Assembly: GCF_000373585.1 (NCBI RefSeq)
Contig: NZ_KB891854.1
Coordinates: forward strand, 348,974 to 412,973
Direction of reading: 5' to 3'
Length of the DNA: 64,000 bases
Source of the DNA: Streptomyces sp. MspMP-M5
Lineage (GTDB): Bacteria > Actinomycetota > Actinomycetes > Streptomycetales > Streptomycetaceae
This document shows, in pieces, positions 1 to 7,848 of this stretch. The notes beneath the pieces are model-generated. The model was not told the DNA's origin and ran no database searches. It saw only the letters and a program-made list of their open reading frames with translations. The number at the start of each line of letters is the position of its first letter. The stretch's first letter is position 1. The translations under genes and the position numbers were made by a program.

Positions 1-1
1 A

Positions 2-748
2 GTGCGGCCCGGGTCGCACCTGGCGCCAGCCGCGGGCCCGGCCGCCGACGGCACGGTGGTGCTGTCGGAGAAGGCCGCCGACAAGCTCGGCGTACGGGCC
101 GGCGACCGGGTCGCGCTGGGCGGCCGGACTCTCGCCGTGACGGCGGTGTCGGGGGCCGCGATGTACAGCCACACTCCGGTGGTGTGGACCTCCCTGGACG
201 ACTGGCACCGACTGTCCGGCGGCGCCGGCGGCGCGGACTCCGGGGGCGCGACGGTGCTCGCCCTGTCCACCACCGGGACGGACGGTCTGGCCGCCGCGGA
301 CCGGCGGCTGGGCACCCGCACGGTGGCCGCCGCGGACGCCCTGGCGGCGATCGGTTCCTACAGCGCCGAGAACGGCTCGCTGCAGCTGATGCGCGGCTTC
401 CTGTTCGCGATCTCCGCGCTGGTCATCGGGGCGTTCTTCACGGTCTGGACGATCCAGCGCAGCGGCGACGTCGCGGTCCTCAAGGCGCTCGGCGCCTCGA
501 CGCGCTATCTGCTGCGGGACGCCCTCGGCCAGGCCGTCGTCCTGCTGGTGGCCGGCACTGCCCTGGGGACGGCGGTGGCGGCCGCAGTGGGCGCCGCGGT
601 GGGCGGGACCGTGCCGTTCGTCCTCGACCCGTCCACCGTGCTGGTCCCGGCCCTGGTCATGATCGCGCTGGGTGCCGTGGGCGCCGCGCTGTCCATCCGC
701 CGCATCACCTCCGTCGACCCGCTGACCGCCCTGGGAAGTGCCCGATGA
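2..748 (+). CDS. ABC transporter permease, FtsX/MacB type (5' end outside window)
   Basis: This is the C-terminal part of an FtsX-like permease; the frame is open to the left edge, so the N-terminus lies outside the window and the GTG at base 2 is not a trusted start. About 130 residues of extracytoplasmic domain are followed by three hydrophobic segments (near residues 128-150, 175-200 and 210-232). The end, with RRITSVDPLTALG, is the usual FtsX carboxy-terminus, where a short cytoplasmic tail contacts the ATPase. Its stop overlaps the start of the ATPase gene (ATGA), so the two are translationally coupled and form one exporter or lipoprotein/antimicrobial efflux system. The substrate cannot be read from sequence. 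Confidence 0.88.
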   Translation: MRPGSHLAPAAGPAADGTVVLSEKAADKLGVRAGDRVALGGRTLAVTAVSGAAMYSHTPVVWTSLDDWHRLSGGAGGADSGGATVLALSTTGTDGLAAADRRLGTRTVAAADALAAIGSYSAENGSLQLMRGFLFAISALVIGAFFTVWTIQRSGDVAVLKALGASTRYLLRDALGQAVVLLVAGTALGTAVAAAVGAAVGGTVPFVLDPSTVLVPALVMIALGAVGAALSIRRITSVDPLTALGSAR

Positions 749-1431
749 GTCTCGAACTGACCGATGTCACCCTCACCTACCCCGACGGCGACACCCGGCT
801 GACCGCACTGGACGCGGTCTCGCTGACGGTGCCGGCGGGCAGCCTGACGGCGGTGGTCGGGCCGTCCGGGTCCGGCAAGTCCAGCCTGCTGGCGGTCGCC
901 GCGACGCTGATCCGGCCGGACCGCGGCCGGGTGGTGGTCGACGGCCGGGACACCGCGGGCCTGAGCCGCGCCGAGCTGACGGCGCTGCGCCGCACCACCA
1001 TCGGGACGGTCTTCCAGCAGCCCAACCTGCTGCCGGCGCTGACGGCGGCCGAGCAGCTCCAGGTGATGGCCCATCTGGACGGCCGCCCGCCCCGTACGGC
1101 GCGGTCCCGGGCGCGGGAGCTGCTGGCGGCGGTGGGCCTGGCGGAGCAGGCGGACCGGCGGCCGCACCAGCTCTCGGGCGGCCAGCGGCAGCGGGTCAAC
1201 ATCGCCCGGGCGCTGATGAACGAGCCCGCGGTGCTGCTGGTCGACGAGCCGACCAGCGCGCTGGACCACGAGCGGGGCGCCGCGGTCCTCGCCCTGCTGA
1301 CCGAGCTGACCCACGCGCGCGGCACCGCGACGGTCCTGGTCACCCACGACCGCTCCCACCTGGACGCGGTGGACGCGGTGGCGGAGGTCCTGGACGGCCG
1401 GCTGACCTCGGGGGCGGGCGCCGGGGTGTGA
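745..1431 (+). CDS. ABC transporter ATP-binding protein, MacB/LolD type
   Basis: 228-residue ATPase that powers the permease directly upstream. Walker A is GPSGSGKSS near residue 36, the Q-loop is FQQPNLLPALT, the signature is LSGGQRQRVNIARAL, Walker B is VLLVDEPTSALD and the switch histidine is in VTHD. This is a complete set, so it should be active. The short single-domain form and the FtsX partner place it in the MacB/LolD/DevA class. Start ATG overlaps the permease stop. A strong hairpin about 60 bases after the stop terminates the operon. Confidence 0.93.
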   Translation: MSLELTDVTLTYPDGDTRLTALDAVSLTVPAGSLTAVVGPSGSGKSSLLAVAATLIRPDRGRVVVDGRDTAGLSRAELTALRRTTIGTVFQQPNLLPALTAAEQLQVMAHLDGRPPRTARSRARELLAAVGLAEQADRRPHQLSGGQRQRVNIARALMNEPAVLLVDEPTSALDHERGAAVLALLTELTHARGTATVLVTHDRSHLDAVDAVAEVLDGRLTSGAGAGV

Positions 1432-1489
1432 GCCGGTACGGGACGGGCGGGTCACCGGCCGTCCCGTACACCTGCCGGGCCGGGCTCTC

Positions 1490-1530
1490 GGTGTTCTGTC
1501 CACAACCTCCGTCTCCCTGGACAGAACACC
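1490..1530. terminator. Bidirectional terminator hairpin
   Basis: Perfect 13-bp inverted repeat, GGTGTTCTGTCCA and TGGACAGAACACC, with a 15-base loop. It lies between the rightward ABC operon and the leftward small gene, whose stop codon touches the right arm, so it can serve both. Confidence 0.8.
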
Positions 1531-1739
1531 TACTCGTCGCGGTGCGAGAAGGTGGGGAACAGGCCGGACGGGCCGCCCGTCTTCCCCTTGGAGGGGCCGC
1601 TCGCCCGCTTTCCCGGCTTCCCGTTCTCCGGGGCGGCCTCCTCCGTCGCCTCCCTGCCGCGCTCCTCGTCACGGGTCCGGCCCGCGTCGCGGCCGCGCTC
1701 CCGTTCGTCGCCCGGTTCCCGTCCCCGCTGCTCCGCCAT
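1530..1739 (-). CDS. Small, highly charged hypothetical protein
   Basis: 69-residue protein made almost entirely of R, E, G, K, P and D, with no predicted fold, membrane segment or cysteine. The ATG is preceded by AGGAAAGGGG at good distance, and the gene ends exactly at a strong hairpin, which argues for a real gene. Such short hydrophilic proteins are common in Streptomyces and have no assigned role. Low sequence complexity means the reading frame could also be a by-product of GC-rich sequence. Confidence 0.5.
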   Translation of the reverse strand: MAEQRGREPGDERERGRDAGRTRDEERGREATEEAAPENGKPGKRASGPSKGKTGGPSGLFPTFSHRDE

Positions 1740-1935
1740 GACGGCCCCTTTCCTCGTTTCCTCGCTGCGCCGGTCCTCGGCTGTCGGATACGGCCCGCCA
1801 CGGGCCGCTTTCTGACCAGGAACGCACCGATCGGGGGCGGCGGCGGGCCGGAGCTGGCCCGTTCGGGTGACGGGCCGACGCGGGGGTGACGCGGCCGGGC
1901 GGGACCGGGTCAGGCGCCGCCGGGCTGCTGCGGCC

Positions 1936-2035
1936 AGGGCGCTTCTGACGGATCTCCGTGGAGGAAGGAGCGGCGCCTGGCGCGAGCGTGCGTGCCAGGC
2001 GCCGCGACGCCACGGAGATCCGTCAGAGGCGCCCT
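1936..2035. repeat. Nested palindromic repeat element (MITE-like or terminator)
   Basis: Outer arms of 26 bases (1936-1961 and 2010-2035) pair with one mismatch, and an inner pair of 10 bases (GGCGCCTGGC at 1972-1981 and GCCAGGCGCC at 1994-2003) pairs perfectly. Read on the minus strand the element begins at the TAG stop of the adjacent gene. The outer 16 bases AGGGCGCTTCTGACGG recur at 15717-15732, also straight after a TAG stop. It can act as a terminator, but the dispersed, stop-anchored copies suggest a repeated element. Confidence 0.7.
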
Positions 2036-2507
2036 AGTCGTCGGCGGCGTGCGAGAACAGCTTGAGGACCGGGACGCCGACCTTGTGGCGGGCCCGGGAG
2101 GCCCAGTCGCGGTGGAAGAACTCCTCGACGAAGTGCGGGGCGGTCAGCACGATCACCTCGTCCGCGCCGGTCTCGTCGACGACCGACTTCAGCAGGTCCA
2201 GCGGATGGTCCTCGACCACCTGCCCGACCGCCTCGGAGCCGGCCGCGCGCAGCGCCTCCAGGGTGTGCGACAAGCCCTGCTCGGCGGGGAGCGCGGCGTG
2301 CGCCCCGCCGGGCTCCCCGCCCTCCCGCACGGCGTCCTCGAACTCCCCGAGCGCGACGTCGTCGATGGCCCGCAGCAGGACGTCCTGTTTGCCGCGCGGT
2401 TGCATGAGGACCACGAAGGAGACCGGATCGTCCCCGTGCAGGGTGGTGACGAACTCCACGTCGGCGGGCGCCAGAGGCTTCTCGATCATCAATACGCTCG
2501 TGAACAC
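2034..2507 (-). CDS. Conserved hypothetical protein, universal-stress-like fold
   Basis: 157 residues starting from GTG with AAGGGCG upstream. The sequence alternates hydrophobic strands and charged helices. A central segment with HTLEALRAAGSEAVGQV and then DEVIVLTAPHFVEEF resembles the nucleotide-binding alpha/beta (HUP/USP-like) proteins, where such segments mark a strand after a variable loop. Similar proteins are widespread in streptomycetes and often carry unreliable names. No catalytic residues are recognised. The stop codon is part of the nested palindrome. A soluble cytoplasmic protein is likely; function unknown. Confidence 0.75.
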   Translation of the reverse strand: MFTSVLMIEKPLAPADVEFVTTLHGDDPVSFVVLMQPRGKQDVLLRAIDDVALGEFEDAVREGGEPGGAHAALPAEQGLSHTLEALRAAGSEAVGQVVEDHPLDLLKSVVDETGADEVIVLTAPHFVEEFFHRDWASRARHKVGVPVLKLFSHAADD

Positions 2508-2664
2508 GACGGACGCCCTTCTTCTCTTCCGGCACCGCTGTCACGGTGCCCACAGAAACCATCCTGCCCCGTCGCCACACGGGACCTGTCGGCTTTTAGT
2601 GTGCCCAACGGAAGCTAAGCGGAACAGGCAATTCCGCACGCTCTTTTGAGCACCGGCGGCACGC

Positions 2665-3486
2665 TCAGAACCGGCGGTAACGGGTGAACAGGAACCCGGC
2701 CTCCTCCAGTACGGACACCAGCGCGAACCGCTCCGGAACGGCCACCGCGGGCCCGTCCATGATCCGCTGCGCGCCGCCCACCGCCACCACCGGGGAGAGC
2801 GAGAGGCACATCTCGTCCAGTGCCCCGGCCGCCGCGAACTGCCCCAGCAGGCGCGGCCCGCCCTCGGAGAGCAACCGGGTGTGGCCCCGCCCGGCCAGCG
2901 CCCCCGGGACCCGCGCCGGGTCGACGCCGAGCCCCTCGCCGGCGAACAGCACCTCGGCGCCGGCCGCGCGGGCCGCCCGCACCCGGTCCTCGGGGGCGCC
3001 CGTGCCGGTCACCACCAGGGTGGGCACCAGGGGCTCGGTGAACAGCGGCAGGGAGAAGTCCAGGTCCAGGCCCGCGGTCACCACGGCGATGGCGGGGGCC
3101 GGGGCCTGTCCGGCGGCGGCCCGCCGCTCGGCGAACGCGGCCCGGGCACGGGCCGGCCGGTAGCCCTCCCGCCGGACCGTTTCCGCGCCCACCACGACGG
3201 CGTCCGCGAGCGCCCGCAGCACCCCGAAGATCCGCATGTCGGCGTCCCCGGAGAGCGGCTGCGAACGGCCCTCGTGGTGCGCCGCGCCGTCCAGGGAGGA
3301 CACCATGTTGGCGCGCAGCCAGCCGGGGCGGCCGGAGCGCACCGGGTCGTCCGCCTCCGGGTACGCGTAGACCGCGGCCAGCTCGTCCAGCGTCCACTCG
3401 CGGTCGGTGGTGCCGTCGGGACCGGCATCCGGGCCGGTTTCCGGGGACGGGGCGGTGGTGGTCGGGAGGGGGAACAGGCGTCGCAT
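2665..3486 (-). CDS. Pyrimidine reductase family protein (RibD C-terminal domain)
   Basis: 273 residues of the RibD_C/dihydrofolate-reductase-like fold, which uses NADPH to reduce a ribosylamino-pyrimidine in riboflavin-type pathways. Seen: RANMVSSLDGA near residue 58 (substrate loop), DAVVVGAETVRREGY (cofactor loop) and LLSEGGPRLLGQF near the C-terminus, typical of the family. There is no deaminase domain, so this is a stand-alone reductase. The start used is the ATG at MRRLFPLP; the longer open frame upstream runs into the promoter region shared with zapE. Actual substrate is not known; riboflavin genes are not adjacent. Confidence 0.85.
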   Translation of the reverse strand: MRRLFPLPTTTAPSPETGPDAGPDGTTDREWTLDELAAVYAYPEADDPVRSGRPGWLRANMVSSLDGAAHHEGRSQPLSGDADMRIFGVLRALADAVVVGAETVRREGYRPARARAAFAERRAAAGQAPAPAIAVVTAGLDLDFSLPLFTEPLVPTLVVTGTGAPEDRVRAARAAGAEVLFAGEGLGVDPARVPGALAGRGHTRLLSEGGPRLLGQFAAAGALDEMCLSLSPVVAVGGAQRIMDGPAVAVPERFALVSVLEEAGFLFTRYRRF

Positions 3487-3553
3487 GGGCGCAGTGTGAC
3501 ATGCCTCGCTCACCGGGTCGGGTGGTACCGCGCAGCGACTAGGCTGGACAGCT

Positions 3554-4681
3554 GTGTCACCTTCCCAGCCCTCGTCCTCTTCCGCGCCCTCCCCGATAGC
3601 CGGGCCCCCGGCCGACGGGGACGGCACCGCGGCGCCCACCGCGCTCACCTCCCGCGCACCGCACGTCCCGGCCGAGCGCCTGGTCGCCGAGATGGTGCCG
3701 CCGCCGCGCTTCCAGGGCGCCCGCTTCGACACCTACCTCCCGGACCCGAACCAGCCCAGCCAGGCCGAGGCGGTGCAGGTCCTGCGGACGTTCGCCGCCG
3801 GCATCGACGGCGGGGCGGACGCGGGCGGCGGGAAGCGCCGCTGGTTCTCCCGGGGGCCGAAGAAGGCCGCGGCGCCCAAGGGGCCGCGCGGGGTCTATCT
3901 GGACGGCGGCTACGGCGTCGGCAAGACCCACCTGCTGGCCTCCCTCTGGCACGCCACCCCGGCCGCGCCCGAGCTCAAGGCGTTCGGCACCTTCGTCGAG
4001 CTGACCAACCTGGTCGGCGCGCTCGGCTTCCAGCAGACCGTGCGGACGCTCAGCGGCCACCGGCTGCTGTGCATCGACGAGTTCGAGCTGGACGACCCCG
4101 GCGACACGGTGCTGGTCTCCACCCTGCTGGGCAAGCTGGTGGAGGCGGGCGTCGCGCTGGCCGCCACCTCCAACACGCTGCCCGGCAAGCTCGGCGAGGG
4201 CCGGTTCGCGGCCGCCGACTTCCTGCGCGAGATCCAGGGCCTGAGCGCCCACTTCCGCCCGCTGCGGATCGACGGCGAGGACTACCGCCACCGCGGCCTG
4301 CCCGAGGCGCCCGCCCCGTACGACGAGGAGACGGTGACCCGCGCGGCGCACCGCACCCCCGGTGCCTCGCTCGACGACTTCCCGTCCCTGCTGGGGCACC
4401 TGTCGACGGTGCACCCGAGCCGGTACGGCGCGATGTGCGACGGCATCTCGGCGGTCTGCCTCACCGACGTCCAGGCGGTGCCGGACCAGTCCACCGCGCT
4501 GCGCCTGGTGGTCCTCGCCGACCGGCTCTACGACCGCGAGGTGCCGGTGCTGGCCGCCGGCAAGCCCTTCGACGAGCTGTTCAGCGACGAGATGCTGCGC
4601 GGCGGCTACCGGAAGAAGTACTTCCGGGCGATCTCCCGGCTGACCGCGCTGGCCCGGGACGCCAAGACGCTGGTGGCGTAG
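3554..4681 (+). CDS. zapE: Cell division protein ZapE (AFG1-like ATPase)
   Basis: 375-residue P-loop ATPase. Walker A is GGYGVGKTHLLAS near residue 120, Walker B is LLCIDEFELDDPGDT near 175, and the sensor segment is ATSNTLPGKLGEGRF. These are diagnostic of ZapE/AFG1, which in proteobacteria modulates the Z-ring and in mitochondria handles membrane proteins. The N-terminus has a Ser/Pro/Ala-rich extension of about 40 residues common in actinobacteria. GTG start; it is divergent from the pyrimidine reductase gene 68 bases away. Confidence 0.92.
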   Translation: MSPSQPSSSSAPSPIAGPPADGDGTAAPTALTSRAPHVPAERLVAEMVPPPRFQGARFDTYLPDPNQPSQAEAVQVLRTFAAGIDGGADAGGGKRRWFSRGPKKAAAPKGPRGVYLDGGYGVGKTHLLASLWHATPAAPELKAFGTFVELTNLVGALGFQQTVRTLSGHRLLCIDEFELDDPGDTVLVSTLLGKLVEAGVALAATSNTLPGKLGEGRFAAADFLREIQGLSAHFRPLRIDGEDYRHRGLPEAPAPYDEETVTRAAHRTPGASLDDFPSLLGHLSTVHPSRYGAMCDGISAVCLTDVQAVPDQSTALRLVVLADRLYDREVPVLAAGKPFDELFSDEMLRGGYRKKYFRAISRLTALARDAKTLVA

Positions 4682-5640
4682 GGCGCGCCGTCCCCTTGCG
4701 GCGGCCGCCGCGGGTCACCCCGAGCAGGCCGTCCGCTGGGCCTCCTGCCACTCGCAGACCGGGCAGCGGACGATCCCCGGGCGGGCGGCCGGGTACTCCG
4801 TCGGGCGGCCGCACTCGACGCAGTCGGCGCAGTCGCCGCGGGGCGCGCCCGCGTCGGGAACTGCGGCGGCCGGGCCCCGGTCGGGGGCGGCGGGCGTCTC
4901 GGGCACGGGGTGCGGGTCGGTGGACGGCATGGGGCGAGCGTACGCCGCGGCCGGAGCGGTCCGCCGCGGCGCCCGGTGAGTGCGCAGGCCAGGGCCGTCG
5001 CCCCGGAGGCCAGCAGCCCCGCGGCGGCGAACGGCAGCCAGGGCACGGTGACGGTGCCGTGCTCGGAGCCGGTGATCATGCCGGTCAGCGCGGCGTTGGC
5101 GGGCGACGCGCCCAGGACGAGGACCAGCAGCGCGGCGACCAGCCCCGCCGGGACGCCCCAGCCGGGACGGCGCAGCACCGGCCAGGAGCACAGCGCGCCG
5201 ATCCCGACGCCCAGCAGCAGGCAGACCAGCTGGGTCAGCAGCCCGGCGACGGTGGCGGGCAGCACCGGGACCGCGACCCGGTGGTCGTTCGAGTGCGGGT
5301 CGGAGAGCAGCGCGACGAAGGCGGTCCCGGCCAGGGCGAGCAGCAGCCCGGCACCGGCCGCGGTCAGCAGGGCGGCGAGGTGCGCCCGGCCGGGTCCGGC
5401 GGCGGCCGCGGTGCAACTACGGGCGGCGGGCGGCTCGTTGGCGACGCAGATCCGGGCCAGCCAGACGGTGACCGGCAGCAGCCCGCCGGCGGCGTAGCCG
5501 TACGCGTCCAGGATCGGGCCGCCGGTCTGGACGCCGACGGCGAGGAACGCCGCGTGGACGAGGAGCGGCGGCAGCCAGCGGTACGAACCGGCGAACAGCG
5601 CCGCCTGGTAGCGGACCAGGGCGGTCAGGGAGGCGGTCAT
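4606..5640 (-). CDS. ABC transporter permease, six-TM type, with anomalous 3' extension
   Basis: The first about 230 residues are a multispanning permease with roughly six hydrophobic segments and short loops, starting at ATG 5640, which overlaps the stop of the ATPase gene (ATGA). After ALACALTGRRG the frame should end but stays open for about 115 low-complexity Pro/Arg/Ala residues to 4606. It runs across the zinc-ribbon gene in another frame and into the 3' end of zapE. The real protein probably ends near 4950, and the extension is explained by a missing stop, a frameshift or a sequencing error. With the ATPase it forms a small transporter of unknown cargo. Confidence 0.6.
   Translation of the reverse strand: MTASLTALVRYQAALFAGSYRWLPPLLVHAAFLAVGVQTGGPILDAYGYAAGGLLPVTVWLARICVANEPPAARSCTAAAAGPGRAHLAALLTAAGAGLLLALAGTAFVALLSDPHSNDHRVAVPVLPATVAGLLTQLVCLLLGVGIGALCSWPVLRRPGWGVPAGLVAALLVLVLGASPANAALTGMITGSEHGTVTVPWLPFAAAGLLASGATALACALTGRRGGPLRPRRTLAPCRPPTRTPCPRRPPPPTGARPPQFPTRARPAATAPTASSAAARRSTRPPARGSSAARSASGRRPSGRPARGDPRRPPQGDGAPYATSVLASRASAVSREIARKYFFR
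4715..4930 (-). CDS. Small zinc-ribbon protein
   Basis: 71 residues. A flexible Pro/Ala-rich half is followed by two cysteine knuckles, CADCVECG and CPVC, with further cysteines near the end. Together they are suited to bind one zinc ion. The pattern GRPTEYPAARPGIVRCPVCE is a recognisable conserved actinobacterial small protein without an assigned function. It starts from ATG 4930 and overlaps the doubtful 3' extension of the permease gene on the same strand. Confidence 0.65.
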   Translation of the reverse strand: MPSTDPHPVPETPAAPDRGPAAAVPDAGAPRGDCADCVECGRPTEYPAARPGIVRCPVCEWQEAQRTACSG

Positions 5641-6572
5641 GGGCGGGGCGCTCCTCCGGGGGCGGGCGTGCCGGGGGCCGGTGTTCCGGGGCCGGGCGGC
5701 TCGGCGGCGGCGACCGCGCGGATGTGCCAGGGCGGGCGCGCGGTGAGCAGGGCGCGGAGCAGGGCGTCGGAGTGGGCGGCCGGGACGGTCAGCCGGAGGG
5801 TGCCGCCGGGGCCGGGGGCGAGATGCGGTGCCCCGGGGAGGCCGGGCGGCGGGCTGCCGGACGGGCCCTCCGCCTCGATGACGGTCCACGGCCCCGGGTC
5901 GGGCACGGCCCCGTCCACCGGGTCGGCGGCCGCCGCGGACTCCTGGGGCAGCAGCCGGCCGTCGGCGACGCGGTAGCGGGCGTCCGCGGCCCCGGCGAGC
6001 CGGCGCGGGTCGTGGTCGACGAAGACGACGGTGCCGCCGGCGGCGACCCGCTCGCCGACCGCACGGTCGAGGACCTCGCGGGCGGCCGGGTCCAGACCGG
6101 TCCACGCCTCGTCCAGGACGAGGAGTTCGGGCTCGGCGAGCAGCGCCTGAGCCACCGCAACCTTCTGGCTGGTCCCCTTGGAGAGCTCGGCCAGCGGGGT
6201 ACGGGCGCGGCCGGAGGCGCCGAAGCGGGCCAGCCACTCGGCGGCCCGGCCGGCGGCCTCCGGCGTCCGCAGGCCGTGGACGCGGCCGAGGTGGGTGAGG
6301 TAGCCGGCGGCGGTGAACGGCAGGGCGGCCGGGAACCGTTCGGGTACGTAGGCGGTGCGCGGGCGGCCGGTGATCCGGCCGGTGGTGGGCCGGTCGATAC
6401 CGGCGAGCAGCCGCAGCAGCGTGGACTTCCCGCTGCCGTTCGTCCCCTCGACGCGCAGCAGCGCACCCGCCGGCACGTCGAGCCGCACCTCGCGCAGCAC
6501 CCAGGAGCCGCGCAGCCCGTAGCGCCGTCCGACCCCGTCCAGCCGCATCCGCTCGGCCCCCCGCCCCGGCAT
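5637..6572 (-). CDS. ABC transporter ATP-binding protein
   Basis: 311 residues. Walker A is GTNGSGKSTLLRLLAG near residue 43, the signature region is LSKGTSQKVAVAQALL (the KGTSQK form seen in CcmA/drug-exporter ATPases), Walker B is LLVLDEAWTGLDP and the switch is VDHD. The last about 100 residues after the ATPase are Pro/Gly-rich with no known domain. The ATG at 6572 has GGGGGAGGT eight bases upstream, so the longer open frame is not used. The next gene, the permease, starts inside its stop codon. Confidence 0.88.
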   Translation of the reverse strand: MPGRGAERMRLDGVGRRYGLRGSWVLREVRLDVPAGALLRVEGTNGSGKSTLLRLLAGIDRPTTGRITGRPRTAYVPERFPAALPFTAAGYLTHLGRVHGLRTPEAAGRAAEWLARFGASGRARTPLAELSKGTSQKVAVAQALLAEPELLVLDEAWTGLDPAAREVLDRAVGERVAAGGTVVFVDHDPRRLAGAADARYRVADGRLLPQESAAAADPVDGAVPDPGPWTVIEAEGPSGSPPPGLPGAPHLAPGPGGTLRLTVPAAHSDALLRALLTARPPWHIRAVAAAEPPGPGTPAPGTPAPGGAPRP

Positions 6573-6712
6573 GGGCGGCACCTCCCCCGCTGCTCCGCTT
6601 CCCCGCCGGCGCCGACAGTAACGCGGCGCGGGGCGCGCCGGGTTGCCGGGGGCACACACGGCGACCGCGGGCACGCGCGGGGGATGTCGGTGGCGGCTGG
6701 CAGACTGATCGG

Positions 6713-7525
6713 GTGACCAGTACCGAGACCGCCGGCCCGGCCGGCGAGCACAGCCGGCCCACCCGGATCGACGACCACGACCGCCCGCCGGCCGCCCGTG
6801 AGGAGACCGCGGAGCAGGCCATGGAACAGGCTGCGGAGCGGACGGAGACGGCACCGGAGTACGTGCTGCCGCTCGTGGTGCGCCTGGAGCGGGACGCCCC
6901 GCCGGCGCGCACCGACGCGCTGGAGACGGCGGCGCGGGCGGTGCTGGTGCTGCTCTCCGACGAGCGGTCCGCCGGCGCGGGCGAGTGGGCCCCGGTGGTG
7001 CACGCCTGGCAGGACTCCCGGATACGGAAGGTGGTGCGGCGGGCGCGCGGCGCGGAGTGGCGGCGGGCCGCCGCGCTGCCCGGCATCACGGTCACCGGCC
7101 GCGCGGCCGAGGTGCGGGTCTTCCCGCCGGTGCCGCTGGACGGCTGGCCGAAGGAGCTGGCGCGGCTCCAGGTCTCCGGCACCGAGCTGGACGATCCCGG
7201 CGCCCCCGCGGAGCCGGCGGACGGCGTGCCGGTGCTGTGGCTCAGTCCGGCGCTGGAGATGTCGGCAGGCAAGGCGATGGCGCAGGCCGGGCACGGCGCG
7301 CAGCTGGCGTGGTGGGGGCTGTCCGCGGCGGAGCGGGAGTCCTGGCGCGCGGCGGGCTTCCCGCTCGCGGTGCGGACGGCCGAGCCCGCGGCGTGGGCGG
7401 CACTGACCACCGGCGGACTGCCCGTGGTGCGGGACGCCGGCTTCACGGAGATACCCAGCGGCTCGTGCACGGTGGTCGCCGACCATCCGGCGCTGCCCGG
7501 CTCCTCGCTGCCCGCCGCCCGCTGA
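6713..7525 (+). CDS. Peptidyl-tRNA hydrolase 2 (PTH2)-like protein
   Basis: 270 residues. The C-terminal about 110 residues carry the PTH2 signature region MSAGKAMAQAGHGAQLAWW, equivalent to the K-G-K-A-A-Q-x-x-H-A core, and end with PSGSCTVVADHP. PTH2 enzymes cleave the ester bond of peptidyl-tRNA. The N-terminal about 160 residues are an actinobacterial addition without a recognised domain. GTG start with no clear ribosome site, so the mRNA may be leaderless. A true hydrolase role is inferred; streptomycetes also have the classical Pth. Confidence 0.78.
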   Translation: MTSTETAGPAGEHSRPTRIDDHDRPPAAREETAEQAMEQAAERTETAPEYVLPLVVRLERDAPPARTDALETAARAVLVLLSDERSAGAGEWAPVVHAWQDSRIRKVVRRARGAEWRRAAALPGITVTGRAAEVRVFPPVPLDGWPKELARLQVSGTELDDPGAPAEPADGVPVLWLSPALEMSAGKAMAQAGHGAQLAWWGLSAAERESWRAAGFPLAVRTAEPAAWAALTTGGLPVVRDAGFTEIPSGSCTVVADHPALPGSSLPAAR

Positions 7526-7848
7526 CGGCCGGGTCGGCTCCCCGGCACCCGTCCCCCGTCGGAGGCGCCGCCCCCGACGGGACATACCGTGTACCCATGC
7601 CGACCTCGCTCCCCGGCTTCACCGTGGTCGCCGGGCTGCCGACCGTCTCCGGACGCGGCGGTCGGGTTCGAGGTGGCCCGCTGAGCCCCGGCCGGAGGCG
7701 GCGGCCGGGGCACGTCACTCCGGGGCCGCGGCCCGCCCGGCCGGTGCCGGGCGAAGCTCAGATCAACCTCTGAACCGCGCGGCCGGGCGATTGTCCGGGC
7801 CGCGCGCGGTGAGGAGTACCCCGACCGAGAGGAACGACAGGGGGGACC
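7526..7848. other. Intergenic region with a possible gene remnant
   Basis: No intact gene. An ATG at 7597 opens a short frame, MPTSLPGFTVVAGLP, that looks like the N-terminus of a hotdog thioesterase. After about 20 codons another frame reads AVGFEVAR and stops near 7683, as if the middle of a gene had been deleted. The 3' part carries the ribosome site of the DUF692 gene. Confidence 0.35.

Noticed and set aside
2881..5976. 1031-residue rightward open frame
   Set aside because: Low-complexity Arg/Pro/Gly translation antisense to the reductase and the ABC genes and out of frame with zapE; no family features.
7660..7690. GGGTTCGAGG resembling a tRNA T-loop
   Set aside because: No acceptor, anticodon or D-arm pairing around it.
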